From Symbiodinium natans (taxonomy: Eukaryota > Sar > Dinophyceae > Suessiales > Symbiodiniaceae): 64,000 nt of DNA. Below the pieces are notes generated by a model. It was not told the origin of the DNA. It saw only the letters and a list, made by a program, of their open reading frames with translations, and searched no databases. The position numbers were made by a program, and so were the translations under genes. The stretch is taken from NCBI GenBank assembly GCA_905221605.1, contig CAJNDS010002368.1, positions 73,501-137,500 of the forward strand, given 5' to 3'. The stretch's first letter is position 1. Every line of letters begins with the position of its first letter. Shown here piece by piece: positions 53,173 through 64,000 of the stretch.

Positions 53173-53394
53173 GTATAAAGAATGTGTATTGTTATACGTT
53201 GTTTCTGCTAATGTGACTTGCACACACACAGAGAAAAGCACACAAACACACCCACCATTCGTTTTTTTTCAATTCAGCCTATTCGGTATGCAGGGCGTGG
53301 CGTTAACATGTAAAGTTCCATTAGATTTAATTAAGAATGAGGCTTAGAAGAGGATGTCTTGGGATGTGGCGTCTTAATATGAAAAGTAATAAAA

Positions 53395-55060
53395 AAAAGA
53401 AATAGAAATAGAGAGGGTTTCTTAGGGTGTGGTTCTTTTGAGGATGTGGACCTGCAATTCAAAAGTCTAATTGGACTTAAAAAAAAGTGGGGCTTCGAAG
53501 AGGATGTCTTGGGGTGTGGCCTCTTAATTTAAACGTCTATTTAAGTGGAATCACAAAGGAAGTCCAGTTGAGGATTTCTTAGGGTGTGGTGTTTTAGTGC
53601 AAACCTCAAATTACATTTCATTACGAAGAGGGGCCAGAGGAGACTTTCACAGGGTGTGGTCGGTAAAATAAAATTCCAAAGAGGTAGTAACGAATGAGGC
53701 TTAGAAGGGCGTGGCCTCTTAATTGTTTTACTTGGTTTGGTTTTACGAACGAAGCTGTGGCTTTACCATACACAGGTCTTAGGGTGTGGCCTTTTAAATT
53801 CTGTCAAAAGGGGTGTGGCCTCTAAACTTAAAATTCAATTTAAGTGGAATTCCAAACGAGTCCAGATGAGGATTTCTTAGGGTGTGGCGTTTTAATACAA
53901 ACCTCAAATAACATTGTAGTATGCAGCGAGGCCAGGGGAGAATTTCATAGGGTGTGGTCTGCAAAATAGAATTCCAAATAGGTATTAACCAATGAAGCTT
54001 AGAAGAGGATGTCTTGTGGCGGGGCCTCTTAATTTGTTTGTTTGACTTGGGTTTAATTTACTAACGAAGCTATGGCTTTATCATATACAAGTCTGTTGAC
54101 ATTTCACTAATAGGCACCAGAAGAGGATTTCATAGGGTCTAGCGGTTAAATATGGAATTGTAAGTACATTCAAATACGAATGGGGGCTCATGATATAAAT
54201 TTCTGTCCAAGAGTTACATACGAACCTAGCCTAGGTCAGAACTTCTTAGGGTGTGGGCTTCTTACCTAGCATTATAAACTTCTTACGAGATTCTGTTACG
54301 AACAGGCCCCAGAATGGTGTGGCTTTTTTTAATACAAGCATCTTGGCAAATCGAAAATAAGTCTAATTACAAACGAAGGTCTAATGAGGATTTCTTTGGC
54401 GTGTGGCTTTGTAATACAGAATTCTAATTAATCTTCATTACAAATAGGGGCCAGAAAGGGATTTCATAGGGTATGGTCTGCAATATAGAATTCTAACTCG
54501 GTTTCATTGCGAGGAGGATGTCCTGGGGTTGGCCTCTGAATATACACTTGCTTTACTTGGGTTCAATTACGAACGAAGCCCAGAAGAGGATTTCTTAGGG
54601 TGTGGGCTTACAATATGAAATCAAATTGCGTTTCATTACGAATGGGGCCAGCGAAAGATTTCACAGGGTGTGGGAAAAACAAAAATGTTCTAAATAGGTA
54701 TTAATCAATGAGGCTTAGAAGAGGATGTCTTGGGGCTGGGCCTCTTAATATTTTTTTACTTGGGTTAATTACGAACGAAGCTGTGGCTTTATCAGACACA
54801 AGTCTACTGAAATTTCATTAAGAGGGCCCAGAAGAGGATTTCATAGGGTGTGGCCTTTAAGTATAGAATTCTTTTCGTAGGGTGTGGGCTTCTTATGTAG
54901 AAGCATTTTCTCAATAAAATAGGAAGGGAGCCCAGATGAGGATTTCTGAGGCTGTAACCTCTGCATATAAAGCTCTTGTGAGATTTTGTTACGGACAGGC
55001 AGGCCCCAGAAGAGGATTTCATAGGGTGCGGCTTTTAATTGGCAAATTTAGATTTCTAAA
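53395..55060. repeat. satellite-like array, about 22 units of about 60-100 bp
   Basis: Recurring motif GAGGATTTCTTAGGGTGTGG followed by a TTTTAAT-type stretch, an ATTCAATT-type stretch and ATTACGAA(C/T)GAGG. Units diverge 20-40 percent by eye and vary in length. All are in the same orientation and confined to the 52.3-55.2 kb element. Confidence 0.8.
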
Positions 55061-55300
55061 AAAATTTACTACGAATGAGGCCAGTGGCCTTTTAATTTTC
55101 ATTCCGACTTAGGTTTAAATCTCGCTTCGATGGGCCCGAAAGGCCTTTCGACCTAGATCATGGGGGGGGGGTGAGCAATTATATATACATATACAGATGG
55201 TGATTTCCCTAAATAATGGCCCCTCTTAGGGTCCAGGGCACCCCGAAAGGGACCCAAATGTAGAGAACCGACCATATATGTCTCAAGAGATCCAAAGGTC

Positions 55301-56198
55301 CTACCTATTCCATGGCAGGCGGCAGTCTTCCAGGAGCTCCGGATCGGTGCTGCTGTGCCGATCCAGGCGGGTGGCGTCCGAAGCCGGATCTCCGTCGGCG
55401 GTCGTATCCTTTGCGGGGAGTTTGGGGGAGTTTGGGTTCAGAGCCCCCATAAACCCCACCTGAAGGCTCCCACATAGTAACTACAAGTTTAGGCTGGTAT
55501 ACGAGAACCCCCTATAACTCGCCCAAAAAAACTACATTGGAGCCTCCCGTAGACTCTATGACCTTAAATATTGCCACTCTAAGCCTGTCCCAAAGCTACT
55601 CTACGCCCTACAACTTGAGGGGGTTGTTGACGGGGTTGTAGAGGGTTAAGGGTCCATCTAGGGTTTGCAACAGGCCCTTGTAAGCCGTGTGTTTGCTGGG
55701 AGAATCCTATTCAGAGGGGTTTTGAAGTCCAAAGCTTATGACTTATGACCAAACCAAAAAGCCCAATCCCAAAACCCTAAACCCTGAAAGAACACCGAGA
55801 GCCTAAACCCCAAGTCCTACACCAAAACCCCAAAAGCCCAAACCCCAAACCTCCAAAATACCTCCCCCCCCCCAAAAAAAAACAAAAAACAAAAAACAAA
55901 ACGCCTAAAAACCCCCCCAATCCTCCACCAAGCCCCCCAAATTCCCTTAAACACAGACCAAAACCCTGAACAAGAAAAGCCGAGACCAGGGCTCCAGGAT
56001 GGATGTCACCAGGGACGGAGCCTCCGCATCCTCCAAGCTGTCGAGGTGGAAGATGTCCCAGTCCCCAAGGAAGGTGGCCTCTAGAACGCAGTGTTTTAGG
56101 GGTTTAGAGGTTTAAAGTTTAGGGTGAACCACAAAACCCCAAAACCGTGGGTTGTCTTGGATGTTTCATCGCATGTTTTGCAGCATTTTGTCCCTCTC

Positions 56199-56292
<94 letters not shown>

Positions 56293-59200
56293 TGTGTGCG
56301 TGTGCGTGTGGTGTGTGTGCGTGTGCGTGTGCGTGTGTGCGTGTGCGTGTGCGTGTGCGTGTGCGTGTGCGTGTGCGTGTGCGTGTGCGTGTGCGTGTGC
56401 GTGTGCGCGTGTGTATATGAATGTTGGCGGGAGCCGTCTGCACGCCATCAACATGTAGCTATGCGTAAAGGTTTACTGTCGACGTGGGTATATGTCTTGC
56501 AGCTATTGCTGCAGGGCTCAGGGTTTGCTCTCTAAAGAAAGCCCTTTAGGCCTTTCTTTTTGCGTTCACACCGGAGTTGATGGGGAAAAGCCTGCAAAAG
56601 TACCCAAAACCCTAACCCTGAGGGGAAAAGCGGCAAATGCAGCCAAAGAGCTCCATAGCACGTACCAACATGGAGCCTCCATGGGGGGAGGAGGATGGTC
56701 ACCAGGAGCCCTTGCACGTCGAGGTGATCCGCCAAGCGCCGCACCTTCGGTGTTGAAGGATCATGACCCTGAACGTTTAGGGTTTAGGGTTGAGGGTTTA
56801 AGCTGATTTGGGCTTTAAGGTTGCAGGGCAAAAACTGCGCATACGGCGTATGAGGTTTGAAAGGTTTTGCTGTGCAAACTTTAGTCTTTCTAGGGTTTCT
56901 AGGGCTCGTAGGGTTTATTAATCGGGTTTAAGGGTTCGGGGGCGGGCCTTTGCAAGAAAATTCGGTGAGCTTGTGTGGTTGGAGGTGCCATCGAAACAAA
57001 TATGAGCTACAATGGTTTTGGGGCATTCTGATATTGGGGGTGGCAGATTCCTTACATTCTGAAACTCTGAAAGCCCTGAAACCCTAAACCCTACACCCTA
57101 AACCCTAAACCTCCTGAAGCATCTGCCAGGCCACGTGGTGCACGCAGCGATAGGTGCTCTCCTCCAATCGGCACAAGATCATCAGCGGCTTCTCGTATGT
57201 TCCTTCGCCGGCCGACAGGAAGGGTCGCTTGAACGATTTCAAACCTGCACCCTGGTTTAGTGCTTAATTAGGTTTTAGGGTTTAGGGCTTCGGGTTTAGG
57301 GTTTGGGTTTATAGGGTTTAGGGTGCCAAAATCCCAGAATGTGGCATAAGGCCCCGTTGGGCGACATAAGATCAGAGATCTTGACCCCAAGATCGCAAGC
57401 TATAGCGCCAATCACTTCATCCCAAACAAAATAATGTCTGTGTACTCACATATGATAGACATGCAAATCTAGACAAATTAGTATATTGTATACTATATAC
57501 ATATATGAAGATACTTAATCCCAAGATGTGGTATAGGGTTTAGCTAGGGATTTCAAAAGGGACGCTATGGTAACAACTTCGCATCCCAACTCTTCCCCAG
57601 AAATTGTTGGCTGGACCCTGTGCGCACCTCCAGACACAACATCTATCTTGGGCTGTTCCCTCTTATACTAACCGTCCTTAATATGGAGTCTAATGCCCCC
57701 TATTCTAATCACTATTAAGGACTGTTAGTATGAGGGGGAACATCCCAACATTACGGTGGTGTATATGAGGATCATATTGGGATTCTCATTCAATTGGTAC
57801 CCCCCCCCCCTCCCCCCTCCCCCCCGTGGGCAAAAGGCAAAAATGAACAAAACCAATAGTACCACTATGTAAAAAGGGCATATATGGGGGGACCATGTTG
57901 GGATTCTTAATTCTTAAACCACTTAGTGATAACTCCCCCCCCCCAGAAGCCGAAAGCCTTTAAGCTCCTCTCCTCCGTTCACCTTCAGGAGCTGCAAGGC
58001 TTCCTCGCGCGTGCGCGGCAGCGCGTGAAGAGTCACCTCAGTTCCCTTCCGGTCCCGTGGTAGCCCAGGAACCATATTATCACAAGGGCACCCTGTTTTT
58101 GGGTTGGTTACTTTATAAGGGAACCCAGAACCAAAAAAAAAAAAGGTAAAGGACACCGCTGGGCTGCCAAGGCTCCTTGGGGGGTCCATGTACCCACATA
58201 GTGCAGGTTTAGGGTTTAGGGTTTAGTTTTTAGGGTTTAGGGTTTAGGGTTTAGGGTTTAGGGTTTGGAGTTTGGGGTTCGGGGTTCGGGGTTTGGAGCG
58301 TCGGGCTTACGATCCCTCGGGGCTTTGGGGCTGCGAAGCATGAGTGCTGGATCACAAAAACTGGGGCTGGCCCTCTAAACCATCGGAAAATCCCAAAATC
58401 CGATCCTCTTGGCCCCAAGAGAGGAAAATATGCGATAGGTTGGCCACATAACCCTCTGCTAGTACTCCCAAACAACTCAGAAAACCTGAAACCCAATAAG
58501 GTACCACATGTAACTTCAAGGACCTGCTTAGAGAATCTTAGAGAAAGGTTCAAAGTGCTTTCACAGCCTGGCCACATCGTCGCGGGACAGCTGCGTAGTG
58601 GGGCACACCACTCCTGTCGCAGCCAGCACATCTCGCGTGAAGACGAGCTGCCGCCGCAGCCCTTAGCTGAAGCACCTGAAAAACACCTCGGGTGAAGCCC
58701 ATGTGGGGGCTTCCGAAATTCGGGGGTACCTTATTGGGTCCTGGTTTTCAGGGGATCCTACCTATTTGGGGATCTATATTGGGGGCCTCCTATTTTCGTA
58801 CACCCCCACAAGAGAAGCTCCCAAAATAACTCCCAGTCCGACAGGGCCTCCGAATTTCTGGGTTGAGGCTTACAGAGTCGTTTCGGGTTGGTCCCCCGAC
58901 ATCATAGCGTAGCCAGCCCTGAACCCTAAACCCTAAACCCTAAACCCAGGGTAGCCTTGAAAGAAGGGAAAGGGTAGCCCTAAACCCTACACCCTAAACC
59001 CTAAACAGGGTAGCCTTGGAAGAATGGAAAAGGATAGCCCTAAACCCTAAACCCTAGACCCGAAACCCTAAACCCTAAACCCAAGGCAGCCTTGACGGAA
59101 GGGTGCCATTGTTCGGCCGGGCGGCGGCGCTGGAGCAAAGAGCCGAGCCCTGTGTGCGGTCTTGCGGCGTAGCCTGGGGCGCGTGTGGTTTCAAGGACTT

Positions 59201-62078
59201 CGCATGTCAGGGTTTAGGGTTTAGGGTTTAGGGTTTAGGGTTTAGGGTTTAGGGTTTAGGGTTTAGGGTTTAGGGTTTAGGGTTTAGGGTTTAGGGTTTA
59301 GGGCTTAGGGCTTAGGGCTTAGGCTTATGGACACTGCTCACCCCAAAATGAATGTTCTTTGATTCCAAGAACACTTAGAGCGGATTTAGGGTATAGGCTT
59401 CAGGGCGCTCCAAGTATAGCATATTCGAAAACTTCGAGTGGATTTAGGGTATAGGCTTCAGGGCGCGAGTTGTAGGGCTTTCGGGTACAAGGCGTAGGGC
59501 TGAGTGCGTAACTCGGGTTTTCGGAGTTCAGGGTTTTAGGCTTTAGGCTTGAGAAGCAAGGTTTCGGAATGAGGAATGATGACAGGGATTTATTCTTTAG
59601 GGCTGCTGAGCGTAGCACATAGACCCCATAAGCCCCCCAAAGGCCACAGACCCTATAAAATGTATCAACTCGATAAGTCCCAGATGACTGAAGCTAGCCT
59701 ATGAGGGATCTAGGCCGTCCCGACAGTCAAGCGCCCCGCGCTGTGTCGTAGACCCGACATCACACATTCCAGTAAACCTGAATTGCCCCAAGCCCTAAAC
59801 CCCAAACCCGAAACCCTAACCCCCAGCCCTAAGCGTTAACTCCATCGCCTGAAGCCCGTGATCCCAACGCTTGAAGAGCTGAAGACTCTCCGATCCGCTG
59901 ACCCTCAACCTAAGGCAAGACCCGCCAAACTCAAACTACGAGTGCTCTAATACAAATATTTATTGTGTAAACAGCAATCATCGCAGTAGTATAACCGTAC
60001 TAATAGTCGATAAAAAAACTACAAATCAGAATTGAAAGCTATAAGGTTTCAGGGTCTGGTATAGAATCGGCCCCCCTACACGACCCCCAAAGCCACATGC
60101 GGGCTCACAGGCCTGCGAGCAAGTCCTTCGGCAAGGACCGCTGGTGGCAGAGCCTACGCTGCGCGCAAAAGGGTAGGGTTTAGGGTTCAGGGTTCAGGGT
60201 CTAGGGTCTAGGGTCTAGGGTTTAGGGTTTAGGGTTTAGGGTTCAGGGTTTAGGGTTTAGGGTTTGTGGTTTAGGGTTTGGGGATTAGGGTTTAGGGGTA
60301 GGGGGTTTCACTCCGCAGGCAGCTGGGCAAACTGCACCTAGACTGGCATGCAGAAAGTATTGGGGGCACGCCTCTCAGCAACAAGCATTGGGATTCCCCG
60401 AGACTCTAGACACCATAAGCCCTGGCTGAACCCCTGTGACATACAAGTACTAAGCCCTCAACCCCTGATCTTCCTAGAAACTAATGACCCTATAAAGCCC
60501 TAAAACCCAAATCCAATCCCTAAACCCTAAACCCCAAAACCCAAACCCCAAACCCCAAACCCCAAACCCTACCCCCTAAACCCTACCCCCTAAACCCAAA
60601 CCCTAAACCCCAAACCCTACGGCCCACCCCTAAACCCCAAACCCTAAACCCTAAACCCCAAACCCTAAACTCCAACCCCAAACCCCAAACCCTAAACCTT
60701 AAACCACAAACCCCAAACCCCAAACCCTACCCCCTAAACCCTAAACCCTAAACCCCAAACCCCAAACCCGAAACCCTAAACCCTAAACACTAAACCCTGA
60801 TTCCTAACCCTAAACCCCAAACCCCAGACCCTAAACCCTAAACCCTAAACCCTTGACCCTAAACCCTAAATCCTAAACCCTAAACCTTAAACCCTAAACC
60901 CTAAACCCTAAACCCTAAACCCTAAACCCTAAACCCTAAACCCTAAACCCTCGGCCAGGGCACACAGACTCCGAGGGCGCCAGCTGCAGAAGGCGCTGCG
61001 CGGCAGTGCCGGCCACAGTGGCCTTGCGAGGTGTTTAGGGTTTAGGGTTTAGGGTTTAGGGTTTAGGGTTTAGGGTTTAGGGTTTAGGGTTTAGGGTTTA
61101 GGGTTTAGGGTTTAGGGTTTAGGGTTTAGGGTGGTATAGGGTATAGGGTTTAGGGTTCAGGTTGGCTGTGGGGTTAGCATTTGGGGTTTCGGGTCTAGAG
61201 ATGATACAAGGATTAAGGCTTCAGTTTTGGTGCTTAGGTTTTGGAGTGTCGGGTTTTGGGGTATAGGGTTTGGGGACAAGGGTTTGAGATTTGGGGTTTA
61301 GGGATTGTGGGCTTGAGATGGCTTGAGGGTATAGGGTTTGGGGATTAGGGCTTTGGGGGTTGAGGGTTTATGGTTTGTAGGGTTTTAACACTTTTAGGAT
61401 TTGGGGTTTAGGGAATGGGGCTGTGCCAAGTCCCAAGCTAAACCCCAAACCATGACCCCTAAAAGGGTTTCGGGTGTAGTGTTTTTGGTCAACCAAAGGC
61501 TCAGGTGGTTAGGGCTTAGGGTTTCAAAAACGGTGCGGGGTTACTACCCTGAGCCCTGCAACCCCCCTAAACCCTGAACCCGAAACCCTAAACCCCGAAA
61601 CCCCCCAAAACCTCAAAGCCACCCCCAACCGCCCCAAAACACTAGAACCCTCCACTTTAGAACCCTAAACCCTATAACCCCAAAAACCCTAAACCCCAAA
61701 CCCAATAAAGACAATAAACCCAATAAACCCTATAAACCCCATGAACCCTATAAACCCTATAAACTCTACAAACCCTATAAACCCCAAAGCCCTCAAAGCA
61801 TCGAGCAGCAATGGCATCTTGGAGAAGTCGATCCTGAGCATTCTGCACGCCTGCCAGGAGAAGAAAAAACTGGACTGTAGGTTGTAGGGCTTTTGGGTTT
61901 AGGGTTTAGAGTTTAGGGTTGGGGATTTTGAAGTATAGGAGTTGTAGAGGCCTCCTCAACCACAAAACTACTTGACCCGCACACTTGAGGCTTGCACATT
62001 GCCTTTGCTCTTGTACCGCGACTCCGCAGGCATCGTGCCCTGGTAGCGCGCCAGCTCGTAGATCAACCTGCGGAAGGG
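55301..62078 (-). CDS. multi-exon coding region ending at 55301, function unknown (gene G)
   Basis: Exons, minus strand: 61977-62078 (PFRRLIYELARYQGTMPAES...), 61791-61850 (ACRMLRIDFSKMPLLLDALR), about 60955-61022 (ATVAGTAAQRLLQLAPSES), 60113-60158, 59091-59197 (LETTRAPGYAARPHTGLGSL...), about 58580-58670 (QLVFTRDVLAATGVVCPTTQ), 57958-58092 (ends VNGGEELK), 57111-57244 (LKSFKRPFLSAGEGTYEKPL...), 56666-56744 (VRRLADHLDVQGLLVTILLP...), 55965-56080 (ATFLGDWDIFHLDSLEDAEA...) and 55305-55408, then AATAGGTAG with TAG at 55301-55303. The last five join in consistent phase with GC, GT, GT and GT donors. Several exons abut telomeric arrays (GAG|GTTTAGGG at 57111). It may be the C-terminal part of the protease gene just upstream or a separate gene. 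Confidence 0.5.
56203..56412. repeat. (GT)n / (GTGTGC)n microsatellite
   Basis: About 210 bp, first pure TG then GTGTGC-type. Long open frames on both strands (VCVCVC, HTHTHT, RTRTRT) are artefacts. Located in an intron of gene G. Confidence 0.97.
57418..57760. other. intron segment with a family A element
   Basis: AT-rich stretch, then a family A MITE at about 57648-57750 (TTGGGCTGTTCCCTC ... CCGTCCTTAATATGG ... ATTAAGGACTGTTAG ... GGGGGAACATCCCAA) without a clear target duplication. Confidence 0.65.
58093..58175. mobile_element. family B-like element abutting an exon
   Basis: CCTGTTTTTGGGTTGGTTAC ... TATAAGGGAACCCAGAACC ... CGCTGGGCTGCC. Related to family B and to the element at about 3690-3765 in the ceramidase-like gene. 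It lies directly against the inferred acceptor of exon 57958-58092. Confidence 0.45.
58717..58807. repeat. family H dispersed repeat, second copy
   Basis: TTCGGGGGTACCTTATTGGG ... CCTACCTATTTGGGG ... CCTATTTTCGTACACCCCC, matching 12389-12482 over about 90 bp at roughly 75-80 percent by eye. No terminal inverted repeat seen. Confidence 0.6.
59208..59320. repeat. homogeneous TTTAGGG array
   Basis: About 15 units, at the transcript 3' end of the intron upstream of exon 59091-59197. Confidence 0.9.
60500..60952. repeat. CCCTAAA array with many CCCCAAA variants
   Basis: About 60 units; heterogeneous to about 60880, then homogeneous CCCTAAA. In transcript sense this is the 5' half of an intron of gene G. 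Confidence 0.9.
61030..61150. repeat. homogeneous TTTAGGG array
   Basis: About 15 perfect units just upstream, in transcript sense, of exon 60955-61022. Its partner in opposite orientation is the CCCTATAAA/CCCTAAA repeat at 61675-61790 at the other end of the same intron. Confidence 0.9.
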
Positions 62079-62734
62079 CTGAGGGCAGAGGAACCTTCAA
62101 CCCGATGCGCAGGCCATGGGGGCCAGCCGACAGTTCCGGGCTTCAAGACGTTTCGGGGCTGCAGTGGGTTTAAGGTAGGGGGTGGATTAGGGTTTAGGGT
62201 TTAGGGTTTAGGGTTTAGGGCTCAGGGTTTCGATTTCAGGGTTTAGGGTTAGGTTTTAGGGTTTAGGGTTTAGGGTGTAGGGTTTAGGGCTTAGGGGGCT
62301 CAAAGAGACGCCGAGGGGCAAGTAGGCTGTGCTCGCCGAGGTTGCTGCGGCTTCGTCACTGACACCTCGGCACGAGGGCTCTTCGAACAGGGTTGGGCTG
62401 CAACCCTAAAACCTGTAGGGTTAAGAGAGCACGCATGAAAGCCTCGTGGAAAAAGACAGGGTGATTTATGCCATTTTTTCGGGTGCAACACCAAATCTCC
62501 AAACTCCTGAACCCAATTTGCACGATGATAGAACCCACTACAACCCACATTAACCACTATAGGCATCCACAAGCGCGAAATCCCAACCCAATTTACACCC
62601 TAAAAAACCCATTGAAACCCAAACTAAACGCTATCATATACGCATCCATAAGCTATAAATCCCAGCCAAATACTCGACGCCCACCCTGAAAGCCCTCAGC
62701 TTCTTGAACGTCAGCTTCAAGGTTTGAGGGTTTC

Positions 62735-63575
62735 GGGGATTTTGTGCAAGATGCTCTGGCAACTCGCGTTGTCCACCACTTGCCAGCCGCTGGTGGTCCG
62801 ATAGTAAGCCACGTAGTGGCCCGCACTGAGAGTCCCCTGCAAAGGGAGGCCTTAAGTTTAGGGTTTAGGGTTTAGGGTTCAAGGGGTTGTGGGTTTAGGG
62901 TCGAGAGTTTTTTGTCGTGGGCTTACCGTTTTCGACTCAATCAACCCGAGGAAGTCGGATTTTGACAAGTCCGGCACTGCGACTGTTTCCACTGGCAGGT
63001 TTTACAGCCATAAACACCAAAAAGACCCATGAATCTGTCACTTAGGCCCAGACCAAAATACCCTGAGCCCTGAACCCTTAACCCCTAAAACCCTAAACTT
63101 AGGCCTAAACCCTAAACCCGAAACCCCCTGAACACCTAAAAGGCTAAAACCCTAGGCCCTAAACCCTAAAACCCTAAACCCAAAAACTTAAAACCTTAAA
63201 AGCCTTGAAATCCGAACCCCGAACCCCTAAAACCCTAAACCCCAAACCCAAACCCCTAAACTAAACCCCTAAGCCCCTAAACCCCTAAAACCCTAAACCC
63301 CTAAACCTAAAGCCCTAAAACCCTAAAACCCGAAAACCCTAAAACCCTGAAACCCTGAAACCCCAAAACCCTAAAACCCTAAGACCCTACACCCTGGGAC
63401 CTAAATCCCTAAAAGCCGAAACCCTAAACCCCTAAAACCCTAAACCCCTAAAACTCTAAACAAACCTCAACCCTAAACCCTGAAACCCCAAACCCCGAAA
63501 ACCCGAAACCCCTAGCCTGTGTGCAGCACCGGCCTGGTGGACGATGAAGGAACGAAGGTCATAAGCCCACAGCTC
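62735..63575 (-). CDS. ubiquitin-specific protease (C19) His-box exons, partial
   Basis: Exons, minus strand: 63530-63575 (ELWAYDLRSFIVHQA), 62927-62991 (starts ETVAVPDLSKSDFLGLIE) and 62735-62836 (GTLSAGHYVAYYRTTSGWQV, then VDNASCQSI). Phases agree across both introns; the donor at 62926 is GTAAGC and introns are 90 and about 540 bp. Y-x-L-x-x-x-I-V-H followed by G-x-x-x-x-G-H-Y-V-A-Y-x-R and then a W in an x-V-D-N stretch is the C-terminal signature of ubiquitin-specific proteases; the His in GHY is the catalytic His. The gap between the two halves is longer than usual. The catalytic Cys box would lie upstream, outside the window. It removes ubiquitin from proteins in the cytosol or nucleus. 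Confidence 0.65.
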
Positions 63576-63933
63576 CTCAACTTGGGGTCTTACTAGGGCG
63601 TCGTGTATGTGACAAGGGCTCAGAGTCTAGAATGGGCTATAAGGAAGACCCTTACTAGGGTGTCCTGTATGTTGTAAGGGTTCAGGGTCGGGAAGTTTGG
63701 GGTCTAGAGTTTAAGGTTTGGGGTTCTAAGGGCTTTGGGCTTGAAGTGGGTGCTTTTTTGCTGGAGTGCCGCACCCCCAGGGCCTTTCGGTGTTTGCCTT
63801 TGGGTTATGTTCCGGCCCGTTTGTTTCATGGCTTTGTTGCGTTTTGCCTACTATATGTATACTTGGAGCCCAAGAGCTTAGGGCTTACAGGGCAGGATAA
63901 TGCAATCCACATGCGGTGTCCATCCACGCCAAT

Positions 63934-63936
<3 letters not shown>
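63576..63936. other. spacer, no gene seen
   Basis: Contains a short direct repeat (CTTACTAGGGCGTCGTGTATGT at 63588 and CTTACTAGGGTGTCCTGTATGT at 63651, shown as CTTACTAGGG plus TGTATGT). It is presumably an intron of the protease gene. Confidence 0.4.
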
Positions 63937-63977
<41 letters not shown>

Positions 63978-63981
63978 AAAA
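63937..63981. repeat. poly-C then poly-A tract
   Basis: About 31 C followed by about 14 A at the window end. Confidence 0.95.
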
Positions 63982-64000
63982 CCTTCTCACACCTCAAGAC

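Larger units (their letters stand above)
52290..55196. mobile_element. non-autonomous element of about 2.9 kb with terminal inverted repeats
   Basis: Left terminus (TA)n then TCACCCCCCCCATGATCTAGG at 52350-52370 (written here as TCACCCCCCCC and ATGATCTAGG). Right terminus CCTAGATCATGGGGGGGGG then GTGA and (TA)n at 55152-55190. These are inverted repeats of about 30 bp with a small gap. Inside: a unique segment, a 0.55 kb palindrome and an array of about 22 GGGTGTGG-containing units. There is no open frame of credible coding type and virtually no TTTAGGG repeat, in sharp contrast with both sides. It sits between the PPR array and the stop codon of the next gene. Exact borders inside the (TA)n are unclear. 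Confidence 0.75.

Noticed and set aside
52583-53216. Open frames with FFLDFTCSWPEKPKK on both strands
   Set aside because: They arise from the palindrome; the same peptide appears on each strand.
56096-56535. Long open frames of VCVC, HTHT or RTRT type
   Set aside because: They are translations of the (GT)n microsatellite in all frames.
58251-58631. Minus-strand frame of 126 codons
   Set aside because: It crosses an inferred exon in the wrong frame and then dispersed repeat. The frame QLVFTRDVLAATGVVCP is more convincing for the exon.
61977-62078. PFRRLIYELARY as a histone H3 alpha-1 motif
   Set aside because: The similarity to PFQRLVREIAQ is limited to a few residues, and neighbouring exons do not continue as a histone fold.

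Overview
The window looks like nuclear DNA of a photosynthetic alveolate, most likely a dinoflagellate (a chromerid is the main alternative). Reasons: telomere-type TTTAGGG repeats fill the spacers and introns; every gene I can model lies on the minus strand; coding sequence is split into exons of about 30-320 bp; many introns begin with GC or GA rather than GT; and a family of intronless genes occurs as a tandem array. I saw no bacterial operon, rRNA, tRNA or CRISPR array. The species is inferred, not shown.

Layout. 1-0.8 kb: poly-G, degenerate telomeric repeat and one zinc-ribbon-like exon. 2.3-4.6 kb: a complete seven-exon membrane protein gene of 357 codons, resembling the alkaline ceramidase/CREST superfamily; all splice phases agree. 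5.0-11.1 kb and 11.4-19.7 kb: two multi-exon genes of unknown function. 22.7-28.4 kb, 28.8-30.2 kb, 31.2-34.6 kb and 35.6-36.6 kb: further minus-strand exons, two sets ending in plausible stop codons. 37.6-51.3 kb: five tandem copies of an intronless PPR-like gene with an N-terminal signal sequence; three open, two broken. 52.3-55.2 kb: an element of about 2.9 kb with terminal inverted repeats, holding a 0.55 kb hairpin and about 22 satellite-like units and almost no telomeric repeat. 55.3-63.6 kb: many minus-strand exons, the upstream three encoding the C-terminal His-box region of a ubiquitin-specific protease.

Most of the rest is interstitial telomeric repeat plus at least seven families of short inverted-repeat (MITE-like) elements. 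The most interesting pattern is structural. In transcript orientation many introns start with TTTAGGG-type repeat and end with CCCTAAA-type repeat, so their two ends could base-pair. Families A and B carry 8-bp target-site duplications in several copies, and family B ends lie at or beside inferred splice sites, as expected for intron-creating elements (introners).

Exon calls were made by eye from reading frame, splice-like borders and phase agreement. They need RNA evidence. Names such as family A or gene C are labels for this window only.
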